A DNA stretch of 15,805 nucleotides from CAZXCK01 sp964639225. GTDB lineage: Bacteria; Chloroflexota; Anaerolineae; Aggregatilineales; Phototrophicaceae. Numbering within the stretch: the stretch's first letter is position 1; each line of letters starts with the position of its first letter. This document shows, one piece after another, positions 15,774 through 15,805 of the stretch. The position numbers and the translations under genes are program-made. The DNA lies in the NCBI GenBank assembly GCA_964639225.1, contig CAZXCK010000105.1, forward strand, positions 1 through 15,805. The letters are read 5' to 3'. The notes beneath the pieces are model-generated. The model did not search any database. It was not told the DNA's origin and was given only the letters and a program-made list of their open reading frames with translations.

Positions 15774-15805
15774 CAGACAGGACTGGAGCGGGTTTCAAGC
15801 GCATC

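Noticed and set aside
1..15805. CRISPR array, tRNA or rRNA gene
   Set aside because: No regularly spaced repeats and no cloverleaf or rRNA-like sequence were seen on either strand.

Overview
The window is bacterial and is dominated by one tightly packed plus-strand operon of six large genes (287-14487). I read it as a single-strand DNA phosphorothioation (PT) defence cassette of the sspBCD-sspFGH type. The evidence for bacteria is Shine-Dalgarno-led starts (including one TTG start), a 4-nt stop/start overlap and intergenic gaps of 0-24 nt. The base composition looks moderate, and the genes look like a defence-island insertion. I cannot assign a species.

Layout. 1-286: gene-free leader. It holds a GC-rich hairpin that may be the end of an IS200/IS605-type element, small inverted repeats and a plausible sigma70-like promoter. 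287-1264: sspB-like, DUF4007-type. 1261-4665: sspC-like large P-loop ATPase. 4666-5490: sspD-like PP-loop/PAPS-reductase-fold sulfur-transfer enzyme. 5501-7357: sspF/dptF-like P-loop protein. 7366-8988: sspG-like protein with no recognised catalytic motif. 9013-14487: sspH/dptH-like 1824-aa protein with a central PD-(D/E)xK-like motif and a C-terminal FtsK/HerA-type motor. 14488-15133: mostly non-coding, with a 106-codon reading frame (14718-15038) that looks like the C-terminal remnant of a metallo-beta-lactamase-fold hydrolase, and a long inverted repeat between convergent frames. 15134-15709: a minus-strand hypothetical gene unrelated to the operon.

How the genes work together. This part rests on published work on the SspABCD and SspFGH families, applied here by resemblance. 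SspB, SspC and SspD cooperate with a cysteine desulfurase to replace a non-bridging backbone oxygen with sulfur on one DNA strand. SspF, SspG and SspH form the restriction arm, reported to damage DNA that lacks PT marks and to suppress phage replication. No sspA-type desulfurase, no sspE, no pglZ and no methyltransferase lie in the window. Sulfur would therefore have to come from a desulfurase encoded elsewhere or just upstream of the window.

The overall system is a known type. The most interesting points are the nuclease-like motif inside SspH, the uncharacterised SspG, the cysteine layout of SspD, a T8 tract at the start of sspB, and the hydrolase remnant plus possible transposon end flanking the island.
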